Below, in pieces: positions 36,927 through 48,570 of a DNA stretch of 64,000 bases (position 1 is its first letter; each line of letters begins with the position of its first letter). The DNA lies in contig VWZF01004871.1 in assembly GCA_013396755.1 (NCBI GenBank), positions 955,424 to 1,019,423 of the forward strand, written 5' to 3'. The DNA is from Sclerurus mexicanus. Taxonomy: Eukaryota; Chordata; Aves; Passeriformes; Furnariidae. The notes under the pieces were generated by a model. That model was not told the DNA's origin. It did no database searches and saw only the letters and a list, made by a program, of their open reading frames with translations. The position numbers and the translations under genes are program-made.

Positions 36927-38168
36927 GCTGTACAGACAACCAGTTTCTGGTGCCTGCTGCAGGACAGGTGTGGGATTCTTCCTTGTGAGCTGATCCCTGC
37001 TGTGTGTTGCTCCACTAGCTGTGTGGTGGTTAAAAGGCTTTCTAGAGGAGTAGCGGAGAGCATGGAGAAAACATGAAGAGTGGAGACACATGCCTGTTTT
37101 GGCTGTGGAGATGCATGGGCACAGTCATACAGCTTGAATGGATCCATGGCGCTGCCGCAGCTGGCAATCAAATTTCTGCCTGAGGGGAGTGAGGCATTTG
37201 GGACATGAGCTGCTCCAGGGTCACATTAGGAGTGAAGAGAGCTGCTGGAACTGATGATCCTGGATCTCACTCCTTTACCATTGGCTCTAGTGCATGCACG
37301 CTCTTAATTTCCTTGACTGAAGGAGCTAGATAAGGATGTCCCCAACTGCAGTGTTTGGAAAGGAAAAGCCTCACCATGAAGCAAATGTTGCATCAACACC
37401 TTCTGATTATCCTTAAATTTCCTTCAGTCCTCCTGCTTTAAATTCACATTTTCTCCAGCTTTTCAACAGCTGTGCAGTAGCCAGCAAAATGGCTGTCACT
37501 TCATTTCTTGGTCTTAGCTACTGGAACTTAACTGGTAAGTAGGGGAGCTCCTCATTCCGCTTCTGTCGTAATGATGCAATGTGCCAAGTGCGAATTGTTA
37601 ATCTAAGTGTATATAAAATCACTGCAAAGCATGAAGGAGGTGCAACTCTTTCCATTTTACAGACACAGGGAGAGATTAAGCATTGTGCAGGAGGCTCAGC
37701 TTTGATTGTTAGCAGACTTCACGATAAAATCCAATGCACTGCAACCGAGGTCTTCTGCTGTAATTGTGGGCTTGTGGGCTTTCTCTAGAGTAGAAACTTT
37801 TCAGTGCATGAGAAGGATGTGCCACGAATGAATTGTAATTAAAATCTATTTAAATTGCACGTACACTAAACACCTGCTCTGCTTGTTGAACTTGAGCATG
37901 AGGAAAGCAGTCTCAAAGATGAGTGAGAGGAAGTGTAATGTAGAAAAGCAAGGGAAAGTGGCATGCTACTTTACAGATACTATTCACAGCAAAAAAAATA
38001 CTGTGGAGCCCATTTTAAAAGGTGACTGAAGGCTTTCCCACAGGTCAGTGAGGAAGCACCTACTGATCATCAGTGGTACTTAGGCTTCTACCTGTCTTTG
38101 GAGTTTTGAAAAATAATTATACTAACAAAAGGTCTCATCCCAGGAGGCTTCAGGATGTACATTTTCTT

Positions 38169-38243
38169 TTAGCGAGACTCTAGCATAATGTAGACTCCAT
38201 TTTTTGGTCCAAGTGTGGCTTTTGATTTGAGCTGCAAAGGAAT
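38169..38243 (-). CDS. TBXAS1: TBXAS1 terminal coding exon
   Basis: The acceptor is TTTCTTTCAG and the exon starts in phase 0 as IPLQLKSKATLGPKNGVYI, with stop TAA at 38169-38171. A second AG lies 12 bases further in (TTTGCAG, exon start at 38231) and would remove IPLQ in frame. The upstream site is preferred because mammalian TBXAS1 has the corresponding residues. Confidence 0.93.
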   Translation of the reverse strand: MPLQLKSKATLGPKNGVYIMLESR

Positions 38244-41200
38244 CTGAAAGAAAAAAGAGCATCTTACATACAGTTGTATGTGTTTGTTTATGTGTGTATA
38301 ACACCCCCACATACAGACAGGCATTTTTGCTGGGGGACCAGTTCACGGCAGGATTACTGCAGAAGCTGTAAAGTGCTTGTTTTACAGTCCGCTGTGGTAG
38401 TATAATATTAGATAGAATTTACAGCCAGAGGCTGAGGCAGTGGCTGCCCAGGTATACTGTAGATCCAAACAGAAAGAAATTAACTCTGTAAACTCTAGAC
38501 CTGCTGAGTAAGTGGCAGGTGCAATGTACATAGCAATGGGCATATACTGAAGTGCTGAGATCCTGTGAAATATGTACACCTCTCATCCTCTATAAATCAA
38601 GATGTTTTGACTGTGGTGTTGCTATATTGCTCTCCACTAAGGCAGGGCTGTGTAACCATTTCCTTTGTTGGAAAAATCATGTATCTTCACTTACATTTTG
38701 ATTAAAACATGCAGTACAGGCCTCTTGTCCCTCTTTATTACAGAAGTGTCTCTAGCAGTTCTCTCAAATGAAAAGAAGTCACAAAGAGAAATAGGTTGTC
38801 CTGTCTAAGACACACTGTTGACTCCCTCAAGTTGATAAGTGTGATCTTTATGCCTCTCTGCATGTACAAACCTCAGTCTCTGGGCAGGTCTTGAATTGAA
38901 ACTTCTGCAAAATCCTCAGCAGAGTCATTTTTGTCTCCAATAAACCCATTTTCATGCCAATGCAGCCACGGGGTCCTGCCCCAAAAGGCAGGTATGCAAA
39001 GGGATGTCGTTCCTTCTTGGCCTCCTCTGTAAACCTAGAAAGCACAGAGGTGGAAACCAGTTCAAGAAATGCTTTTTGCAAATCAGTTGTGCTGTCTAAG
39101 AAAATTAAGTAAATTCAGTACAGCCCTTCTCTCTGCTCTCGGCCTAAAGAGACCAGGTTCGCAACTGGGAAACACTGACATTGCACGTGGCTCTGTTATT
39201 TGAGCCATCTCAGTACCTCAGCCCAGTTGCAAAGACTGGTTATGTGTCAGTCTTTAGGCAGATCTGCATCAACTAGCTTGCTTTAAAATACTTGATCAGC
39301 CCATTAGAAATAAGCCACAAGGAGGGAAATAAAATTCCTATTTGAACAGCAGTTCAAAGGGAAAAAAATAAGTAAAATCCATTTGCATCTGCAAATTTGA
39401 ATGTCTACCTGACAGAATACGTACAGACAAGAAGATGGTGTCTGAGTCAGTACAGGTTATTAGAGCCAATGCATAATCATCACAATGAGACTCATCCTGG
39501 GCTGTGCTGAGTCACTGCTGAGTGGTGCCTCTGAAGAAGCAAAGCTTTACAGTGATGGCATTACTTTGGAAATCTACACAGTCCTCCCATGTCATAAGGT
39601 CTTCTGGTAGTACAGAACTAATTTGCCAGTTCTGTGCATGGATACAGGTTCTGTCCTTCATGTAATGGGTCATCCCTGAAAATCTCTCATCTCTTTGGAT
39701 ACAATTTGCAAGAACTTCAGACTGCTAAGGCTCAGAGAACTCATGCAGCGTAGAAAGAGATAAGAGGTAATACAGGCTATTTTGAGCTTTGGAAAAAAAT
39801 TATATGTATTTCCACTAATCCCATCCCTATGTTTAGATATCCTAAACAAGATTGAGTTACTACTCCAAAGGTACTATAGAAGCCCATCATTTGAGACTGA
39901 AGGACCATTAACTCACATACTAAGCACTGTTGCATATCCCATGCAAACGGGTTAATGCAGTTCTTGCCTTGCTCACTCCCACGTATCATTCTGGTAAATT
40001 TAAAATCTCCCTTGTATTATTCCAAAGGTTGATTTCAAAATTAAATATTAGGGGGAAAAAGGCCGTATCTGAATTATTTTCATTTTTGTTAAGCTGTTAC
40101 TTTATAATTCTTACTAAGATTGCCAACTGATATAAGCTGAGAAGAGTGTTAATAATAATGCATCATTCCTCAGGGAAGTTTAAAAGGGAATCAATCTCAG
40201 ATTAATAACAAACAGCACTGTATGAGTCAAGGTGACTGCAGCCCCCACTATCCATTTTACTCTGTAATGAGCTTTCATACTACTATTACAGTTGTGAATA
40301 AACAATTAAGAAAACATTTCTAGATAAGTGTTGCTAAAAACACCCATCCTAGACTTCCAGTCACTCCTAAGGTTCCTCTCTAGCAAAAGTTCTGAGCTTC
40401 TCTAACCCTGGAATTGCTCTTCTTCATGGCCAAGAGACCCTGATGGAGAATATGCCTAGATTTGTTCCAGATGGAGCATTAGGCAAACCCACCTACACCA
40501 TACATGTGTTGTCTTACTGGCAAAGATGGTTCTGGACTGCCTGCCTCACACCTGGTTGGTTGTGGAGCCGTCACTTTTTCCTTAGTAATCTTTTCAGTGT
40601 AGTGGTAGCTTAAAATGCATCTGCCCACAGAGGAGCTTAAAACTGTAGCTGCCCACAAAACTCAATTTTGCTTCCACATAAGCTGAAACTCTCCCTTTAA
40701 GCTCAACTCAGCATCTGTAAGATAGGGCGTGGAACAAACCCATAACTTGACAGTGTGTCCCCCTGCTTCCAGCTGAGAAGAATAAATGCTCCACATGGAA
40801 GTATGTCTTGCCAAGAAAGGTCCAAGGATCCCGACTTACAGATGGAGAGCAAATTCCCTGTGGGACATGGGGTAGGTTCCCCACTCACAGTGGACCCAAA
40901 ACATTACAAGATTTCAGGTGAAAACAGCGCTCTAAACCACCCAGGAGCTGAATGAGTTTCCCAGGTACATCCATGTCAGTGAATATACTATCTCACTTCA
41001 GAATTTCTGCATCCAGAAGAGACATTATTCACAGTATCTGATTTGGAAACAGGTCTGAAAACCTGTGCCACATTTCAACTTTGACCAAACCTTGCACCAT
41101 CTGTGGAATGTGCCACTATTATCACTTGCCTAATTTTATGGTCTAAATTAAACTAAATTCACTCTCAGTGGAAATACTGCCAATACTGGAAATACAGTGG

Positions 41201-43960
41201 GTGACTGTGGTCATGAAATAAATCTGCAGAATCTGATGTCTCCACTGAATAGGCTGGGGTTCTGTGCCTAATGCATAAACTAGCATTTAACATTCATCTA
41301 AACAGGACTTCAACTTAAGAATGAAAAGCATTACTCCACATACCTCTCAGGAATGAACTTCTCAGGCTCTGGCCAGAACTCAGGGTTATGGTGGAGGTGT
41401 CCAACTGCAGTTTCAATGACAGCTCCAGCTGGAATATGCTGCCCCAGCACCACACAGTCTTTAGCTGCCTCCCGCGTGAATCTGCAATACAGTCATGTAT
41501 CCCAGATGATTAATAAAGATTAAAAAGACAGCAGGAGTGATCTGTAGAAGTAAATCTCTTGAGCTGACCCTACAGTTACCAGAGAAACACTTTTTCAGTA
41601 GACAAATACAACAACTGTTGCTGATGCAAGTGTCTTCTCAGGTGTCATCTCCACCTAGAAGGCCATAGCTCCAGCCCACCTGACTAACCTTTGCCCTTTT
41701 CATAGGAAAGAGTTTCTGGCTGTCTACTGTTTTACAAAACATTAACTGTTAAACTGCAACTTTACTGTGAATGTTGGATTTAGATTAATTTTATGAAAAT
41801 TGCTGATGAAATGTGTCATCCCTAATTAAACAAGTAGAAAGAGTATGTTGGTTTGCTTGCAGGAAAGAAAGGATACCAAATATAGCTTTGAGTTTGTTTA
41901 TTTGAGAAGCTCCCCCATTTTGGTACAGCACCTGAAACTTAGCAAGGGATGGTTTTAATATCAGGGCTAAGTGTTTTGCTGCTGCTGCTACTACGAAAAT
42001 ACAACTAATTCACAAGCCCTGGAAAACCTCATTTCACATACGCCCATCAAAGACAGGCATGACAACAGCAACAAAACTCTCCAGTTTCCTCCCACCCCCT
42101 GACGACAGGTGCAGAATAGGACTGTCCTTAGGAACCTCATTGTGACAAGAAGACTGAAAAAAGCCACCTACAAAGCCAAGCTTGGGTCTGTAAACCTTAC
42201 AAAAAATTGTGTGTGGATGTGCATGTGTGGTGGTAGGTTCTGACCTAGAACTTTTTGTGCTTGGGTGGTGACCACAGATCCCAGATCAGCCCAGAGCCAG
42301 GTGGGTGCCCTGCTGTCTCAGTCTGGGAGCTGTTCCCTGGCACCAGCTGCGAGCACAGGGGCAAGACAACATACAGGAGCTCCCTTAGCTGCTTCCCACG
42401 GTCTGCTTAAAAAGTTGAACAAAGATTTCAGTTTCAGGACTGCCAGTCTGGTATCATTACAAAAACACATTCTTTCCTCACTGTCACCCATCTCTGTTTC
42501 TCATAGACAAATAAATAACAAAGGCTCCAAACCTGAAGCAAAACACTGGCATACTAAAAAATACATTGAAAAACTATTCTGCTAATTCTTACGTGAATTT
42601 GGTGATAGTGAAAATATGAGTTCTGGGGAAGAAAGTTCACTGGACAGTAAGTTCATTAAGAAAAAGAAAACCAACTCATAACAAACTTGGCTGCTACTGA
42701 TTTTCCCCCTAACTCAGCATTACCATTGTCATAGGCAATTAACATCTTTCAGGGGCACTGAGCTGTCCTATCCATTCCACATCCATCAGACTAAAAGCCA
42801 GATCAAAAAACACCACTCACAATGCCGACCAAAACTTCAGAATAGCTTTACTCCATTCTCACTTTGTCTCCCATCTGACAAACATTGATTGTTTCCCAGT
42901 GACACAGACGAAACTCAAAGATCCCTGTTGCTTTAACTGGCAAAACAGTTTCCACTTATATACCATGTACAACATCGTAAAGCCCCATCATCTCACCCAG
43001 GAGCAAATATCTTTGACATTTACTCTCTGAACAATCCTGCAGATGTCCATGAAAAAAATCTTGACTTCCAATCTTTGTGAACATATAGAAGAGAATATGG
43101 TTTAAAGCTTTTTTTTATTTTAAGGTACTTGCAATCATGGGTTAAATTTTTCAAAGGCTCTCACAGCAAGCTCACTTTGGCTCCTTTCCAGTCATCTGAA
43201 TTTTGCCCCCAGCTTCATGAGAAGCAGTGCAACTGGCTGATCACTTTGAAAACTTCCATTCTTTAACATTTGTATTTATGCTTGTGATAACTTGGAACTT
43301 TAACAAACAGTTTTTTAATTTTTTTCCCCTTTGTTTTCAGTTCATCAACATAATAGAATTAGTCTTGTGTGAAGTGGGACAAAGCTTTCAAAAGTTAATG
43401 GATATTGTCACTAGTTTAGTTATGTTAGTATAATGCAGTACTAAGTGAAAATGGGCCAAAGTTAAACACACATGTGAAATACAGTTTTCTGGATGTGCAA
43501 CCCTTCCACAGATCAGGGACCCACAAGATAGGCCAGGTCTTGGTCCACATCCCTGAAACCTGAGACACATGGAAGAAACAGCATCTGGCTTTCTAAGGCC
43601 AGACCTGCTTCAAAATGACTCCATCCTCTAACCTTGGGGGATGTGAAGAATGGTGAGGAAGTAACCTTGGCCAACCTGCTGTAAAAATGTGCTTTAGAAA
43701 TACCAGAATTAGCCAGCTTTCCTTCCATAGGCCATATTATAACTTTCAAATGCACAAAACAGTATTGATGTTGGCACAGAGACTAAGAGACCATTGGTCT
43801 TCCAACAAAGATTTCCATGTTATAGAGCTAGGGAGCTATCCTATGGAATCAGAAGGAAAAAAAACAGATACCTGAATGCAGGTGGGTACATGCGCAATGT
43901 TTCTGCAATCACCATGTCCAGATAAGGGAGTTCTTGTACATTTTGGTAATCGGGGACCAC
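38169..43960 (-). CDS. TBXAS1: TBXAS1, thromboxane A synthase (CYP5A1), 3' part: last four coding exons
   Basis: Four minus-strand exons join in phase and give the C-terminal 154 residues of a cytochrome P450, against roughly 530 for the full enzyme. Motifs in order: LPYLDMVIAETLRMYPPAF (K-helix ExxR), EFWPEPEKFIPERF (PERF region) and FGAGPRGCIG (heme loop, whose Cys is the axial iron ligand). The end is GPKNGVYIMLESR and TAA. The sequence follows TBXAS1 closely, including the run YLPFGAGPR and the C-terminal GPKNGVYI. CYP3A proteins are the nearest alternative but end differently. The enzyme isomerises prostaglandin H2 to thromboxane A2 in the ER membrane, without needing a reductase (family knowledge). 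Exons for the first 380 or so residues are not recognised in the window and probably lie to the right of 64000. Confidence 0.95.
38872..39034 (-). CDS. TBXAS1: TBXAS1 penultimate exon, heme-binding loop
   Basis: The exon is 163 nt long, with acceptor CTTTCTAG and donor GTTTGT. It encodes FTEEAKKERHPFAYLPFGAG, then PRGCIGMKMGLLETKMTLL and ends CPETE. The Cys in GCIG is the heme ligand. It completes the split Arg codon (PER) of the preceding exon and leaves in phase 0. Confidence 0.96.
39035..41343 (-). other. TBXAS1: TBXAS1 intron (between the 138-nt and 163-nt exons)
   Basis: No exon or recognisable repeat was found. A perfect NF-E2-type site, TGCTGAGTCAC, lies at 39505-39515. Confidence 0.8.
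39505..39515 (+). promoter_or_regulatory. NF-E2/MARE-type motif in TBXAS1 intron
   Basis: TGCTGAGTCAC is a full match to the NF-E2 consensus TGCTGAGTCAY. NF-E2 p45 is known to act on thromboxane synthase in megakaryocytic cells. Function at this site is an inference. Confidence 0.35.
41344..41481 (-). CDS. TBXAS1: TBXAS1 exon with PERF region
   Basis: The exon is 138 nt long, with acceptor TATTGCAG and donor GTATGT. It encodes FTREAAKDCVVLGQHIPAGA, then HHNPEFWPEPEKFIPER. Phase 2 in, phase 2 out, matching both neighbours. The PEKFIPERF string bridges into the next exon. Confidence 0.96.
41482..43871 (-). other. TBXAS1: TBXAS1 intron (between the 89-nt and 138-nt exons)
   Basis: No exon, RNA gene or recognisable mobile element was found in this stretch. 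Confidence 0.75.
43872..43960 (-). CDS. TBXAS1: TBXAS1 exon with K-helix ExxR motif
   Basis: The exon is 89 nt long, with acceptor CCCTTTCAG and donor GTATCT. It encodes VVPDYQNVQELPYLDMVIAE followed by TLRMYPPAF. ETLR is the ExxR motif that locks the P450 core. Phase 0 in, phase 2 out. Confidence 0.95.
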
Positions 43961-46900
43961 CTGAAAGGGCAGGAAGAAAGGAACAATTACATTTTCTCAC
44001 ATTTGAGTGCCAAACTCATCTCAAATTAGCTTTTAAACCATCTATTTTTTACTAGGCATCTTTCCTGTAGAAGAACTCGATGTCTCATCTAAAACAGTAA
44101 ATGATAAAATTATACAAAAATGTGGGCAGTAATTAAAAGTGTGTATAACATTCCTTTCATCATCAAAATGCTTTGGTGCACAGCCCAGCTGAAGATATAA
44201 TAATAAATCAACTTGCTAGGAAGTATTAAAAACAGGGCATTACAGAGAGCATTAATAGCTACAACAGAGCTATTGTTTTATACATGTGTCAAAATCTGCA
44301 CAGGACCCTTGTTTCTTCCCAAGGACAAGACCGTGGCTCACACTTTGTTCACAAGAAACAGCAAGTCCTTCAGTTATTCTTGTTGATTTTGGAACAAACC
44401 CTTTGCCCTTTCCCAGTTAAAGAAATAAAGCAAAGAGCTAGTGCTGCGATGCCTGTGGAGGGGTGGAGATGGCCCTGGAAGAAATGGGCACCCTGATGAG
44501 GAACAGCATGCAGCAGCAAATTGCTCTGCCAAGTGGGGGAGTGCTGAGGTACAGCTCAAATCCCACCTGGCAGGACTTCAACAGGGCCTGGGCAGAGAAG
44601 CCTGTTTCCTCCAGTGGCCAACCCTTATTTAGTGCTTAATTTTGCATGCTGGTCAATGCCTGAGCCCACATTTTTATAAATCTACACAGCCACCCAGCCC
44701 TTGACAGCAAGTGGTGGGTACTAAAACCAAAAAAAGGCTGTATCTCAGAAGACTTTGCCCTCTGGAAGCAAAGAGACAATGAAAGACACCAAACCACAGA
44801 TGACTACCAGCAGCAGTGACACAACTCAGTACATCGACAAACAGGGAATTTCTCCCAATGTTACCTTCCTTGGAAAAAGGACATTTTTCCTGCCTTATTC
44901 AGTGTTCTCAGCAGAGGGCAGCCAAAGAACATCGAATAATCTCATCAGGAAAGTGGAGTTTTGTTTTAAATTAGAGCATCTCCCGAAGACTGACACAGGG
45001 TAAATTGGAGAAAAGCACAGACGTCAGACTAGACTAAACCTTTTATGAAGATTTGGGGCCCCTGCCGTTCACAAAGGGGACTGGATTCCATCCCTCCTTT
45101 ATTTACTACAGCACTTTTCATGTATAATGCATATTTTATTGAATTTTCATGCAAAAACATATGGTACATACTGCAAATACTAAGCAGAGAACAACTCCAG
45201 ATGGCATGCAGAAAAGCCATACAATAGAACAAGGATACCTTGCTGGATTAGGGTATCCCTCTTATTCAGCACTAAGCCACCATGCACCATTTCACATTAG
45301 CTGATCTTTTCTAGGAAGGAAATAGATACATTCTATTATCCCCATTTTTTGGCTCAGGAAAGAAAAGCAAAACCAGATAAAGTAATTCGCATGGGCTGAG
45401 CAGAACCGGTGTGTCTGCCCCTCTCTTAAGGAAAAATATGCAACTCAGCTTGTCAATAGATGAGGTATTTTGTCAGTATATGTCAAATATTATCAATACA
45501 GGAAGTATGGACTGCACTGACAGCCTTTCAGTGTTTTTAATATTGCACTGGTGCCTGCTAACTCAAACCTTTGGCTTAGGTTAATGGTTATCAGACAAAG
45601 GACTAGGAGACGAAAAGCCACAAATGGCCACAATGTCATGAAAACCACAGCTAAAGGCTGTATGAGGAACAGCACTCCAATAATTTCAATGGCTAAAACC
45701 AAAGAGAGGTGGATGATTTTTATCATTCTTGTTCTGCAGAAAGAGATCCGAGGGCTACATAATTTTGTGTGGTAAATCAGTAGCAGAGGCTGGAAATGCA
45801 GATTCAAATTTCAGGCCTTCATGGCAAAACTACCCTTCTTCATGCCCATGTAGGTGGTCCAGTTTTTTATACAAATGGGTAGTGTGTGTGCATTGTTTTA
45901 TTTTTTTCTGTTAATTTTACATCTTTCAGAACTTTTCTCTGTCCTTTTCATACTGCTCTCCTGCATCTCTTTGAATCCTGGGTCAGCTTCTGAGGCCTGT
46001 CCGTACAATCCTTCCTGATTTCATGACCAGGCTGGCTGAGGAAGAGTTCAGGTTCTGAGAAAATGAGTGGCACAGCCAAGAGCACACCAAGATGTGTTCG
46101 ATTCTCTGAACCATGCTCTTTCCACTGGACCTTCCTGTCTCTCTCATAATCCCTCTACTTACTCTTCTCAAGTCAATAATAAAGATAATTATATGGTAAC
46201 CTGATATAATAAGTAGCCACTAAATCAAACCATACATCAGCAAATAATATAACACTAAATTATTGGAGCTTTGACTTGCTCTTTCAAATAGCTTCTATAC
46301 CTTCAGGGGATTAGCAGTTCAGAAAACAAAACAAAGGTGTAAAACCAGCTGATTTTCCTTAAAAGAAAATTCCTTTTGCTTACATGAAGACAGAGAGGTC
46401 GGTCAAATGGCAGCAGAGTGAACTCTGCTATCGTGAGCACAACAGCCACATCAGTCATTTCCTACATCTGACGCAACTTAATTAGTGGCACTTCCATGCT
46501 TTTAGCATCAAAGTAGCTGGACCTCATTTAGTAGTTGTTTGCAAGGTCTGACCTACAGCTGCGTAAAATACACACCAGCCAAGCATTTCTATTTAGGAAG
46601 GACAGTTTGTTGCTTTTTTTTCCCTTTCAAAGAAAATATTTTCCATTTGTTTTTCCACTCCCTCTCTTAAAAATATGCCTTTAGCCAAGCACATTTCAAA
46701 AGAACGTAAATATGCTTTTCTCCCTAAATGTCCCTATTTATATCTATCAACTGCTGGCAGGTTTGCTGGGGTGAGGGTTGGTGTTGTGCAAACATGCCAT
46801 TTTAACCCCCTGAAAAAAAAAAAAAAGAAGTATAAATTGCCTTGTACTCAAGACATGGTATTTTTTTTTCCACTAAGAAAGATTCCTGTCTTTAACAAGT

Positions 46901-47952
46901 AGAGATGAGGGGGAGAGAAAGGTGTTGCATATAATAAACCATCCTACATTTAATTTTGCAGCGACTGCTTTGCACAGCAGTTTTTCTAACACTTTGCACA
47001 GCCTTGTAGTGTCTTTGCTTGTTGATGTGGAAACGAAACGGCCATGTAACATCCTGTGGTGTTTCTCTGCATGCATGTTTCCCCAGTTTGATTTCTGGAG
47101 GTGTGGTGGTACACCCTCACCAATCCCAGACCATTCAATCACTTCTTAGGTCCAGAAAGCATCTAGTTCAGCCACAAACTCCCCTTTATGACTGACAGAA
47201 AATCACAGGCCTCCATTCCTTAGAAAAAGATGGAAAATTAATTCTTCATCCCACAGAGTACCCTGAGGTGAAATACCAGCAGTGATTATAAAATTGCCTA
47301 TGTGCTACAAGGATGACGCGTGTTTTAATCCCCATATAAATTCCAAGAGATATAACTACCTTCAGATCCACCTCTGCTTTTTCAGTATTGGTTTTAGTGT
47401 TTTCTAGGCAGGCAAACCTATTTTTTACCACCACCCTCAGTTAACTTTTAATTCCTCAATGAACAGCAAGGAAATCCAAGTGCTGACAGGAGCGGTCTGG
47501 CCGATCACTCTGCTGCAGTTTGAGATGTTACTGTTCCCAGTTGCTCGCTCTTCTTTGCTGGCTGTGGTTAGCATCACCACAGCCAAGTCAGCAGAAGGGA
47601 ACATATGCCTGCACCTCAGTTGCTTCCATACAACGTCCAGAATGAACCAATCTTCAGTGACAGTTGAAGATGAGATACTAACTTTTCCCCAAAGTAGCTG
47701 ATGAGTGAGGCGCAGATCATCCTCCTCTACCACCTCTGTTTTGGGAATGGTAATCCAAAGTACGCATCTGTGAATAAGAGATTTCCACTTATCCTATTGG
47801 TCATGGCCTAGTGATGCTCAGCATCCAGAAATAAATAAAAAATAAATAAAAAAAAATCAGAGAAAATTTTGTGTAGCTGACAGTGTGACGCGCTCCTGAA
47901 ATCAGCTGGGAAGCAGCAAAGTCTGTGAGACTACATTTCTCATAACTAGCAC

Positions 47953-47963
47953 TGCTGAGTCAT
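47953..47963 (+). promoter_or_regulatory. NF-E2/MARE-type motif with nearby GATA
   Basis: TGCTGAGTCAT matches the NF-E2 consensus TGCTGAGTCAY. A GATA core (CTGATACT) follows within 15 bases, and a second half site, TGAATCAGC, follows that. The combination is typical of thrombocyte/erythroid enhancers, but activity here is an inference. Confidence 0.35.
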
Positions 47964-48506
47964 GGCCTGATACTGAATCAGCTGAGGTTTCTGAGAAATT
48001 GCAATTCAAATCTGATGCCTCATGGGCAGGTGTGGCTGTGACAAAGTCCGTGTCAGAGAGATGACGTGCAGACCCGCTTAAGTGCAGATGCACATCCTTG
48101 AGTTATCTGTATATGCACAGCTACACAGTCTACATGAGCTCTCTCCCAAAATGTACTTTGGAAAGCAATGGGATAGTAGTCCAAAACAAGCCAGCATCAC
48201 CCCCAAGTGCTCTCACCCAAGCCCCTTTGAAATTGCCAAAAGAGCTATTCAGACCACAGGCATCCATAAACAGGTCAATAATGGTCAATAATAATTTCTT
48301 GATCAAATGGATCAAAAGCTGTTGATAGATCAAAGAATCTGCCTGGGGTTTTGACCTCTCTTTTGTCACCTCTAGGAGTTGCTCATCCCCTAACAGAACT
48401 AGAGCCTGTGTGCCTCACTCAGCCTCAGAGAGGGGGAGGAAATGCAAGAATGGGAAGTACAAGAAATGTCAAATTAGGGTTGCCCCATGGCAACCTTGCC
48501 AACAAC

Positions 48507-48570
48507 AAGGAAAGGAAAGGAAAGGAAAGGAAAGGAAAGGAAAGGAAAGGAAAGGAAAGGAAAGGAAAGG
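48507..48570 (+). repeat. (AAAGG)n microsatellite, about 13 units
   Basis: This is a perfect pentanucleotide array within the presumed TBXAS1 intron. It is all purine on the + strand. Confidence 0.97.

Larger units (their letters stand above)
32846..38100. other. Intergenic region between convergent PARP12 and TBXAS1
   Basis: The region lies between the ends of two convergent genes. Apart from the CR1 relic near 35.5 kb and the LTR at 36394-36926 I recognise no gene or RNA. The part nearest 38100 should contain the TBXAS1 3' UTR, but no clear minus-strand poly(A) signal was found close to the stop. Confidence 0.6.

Noticed and set aside
47437..47733. Opposed frames of 98 (-) and 80 (+) codons as a missing TBXAS1 exon
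   Set aside because: Neither translation contains P450 I-helix or other TBXAS1 motifs, and no in-phase splice sites were found.
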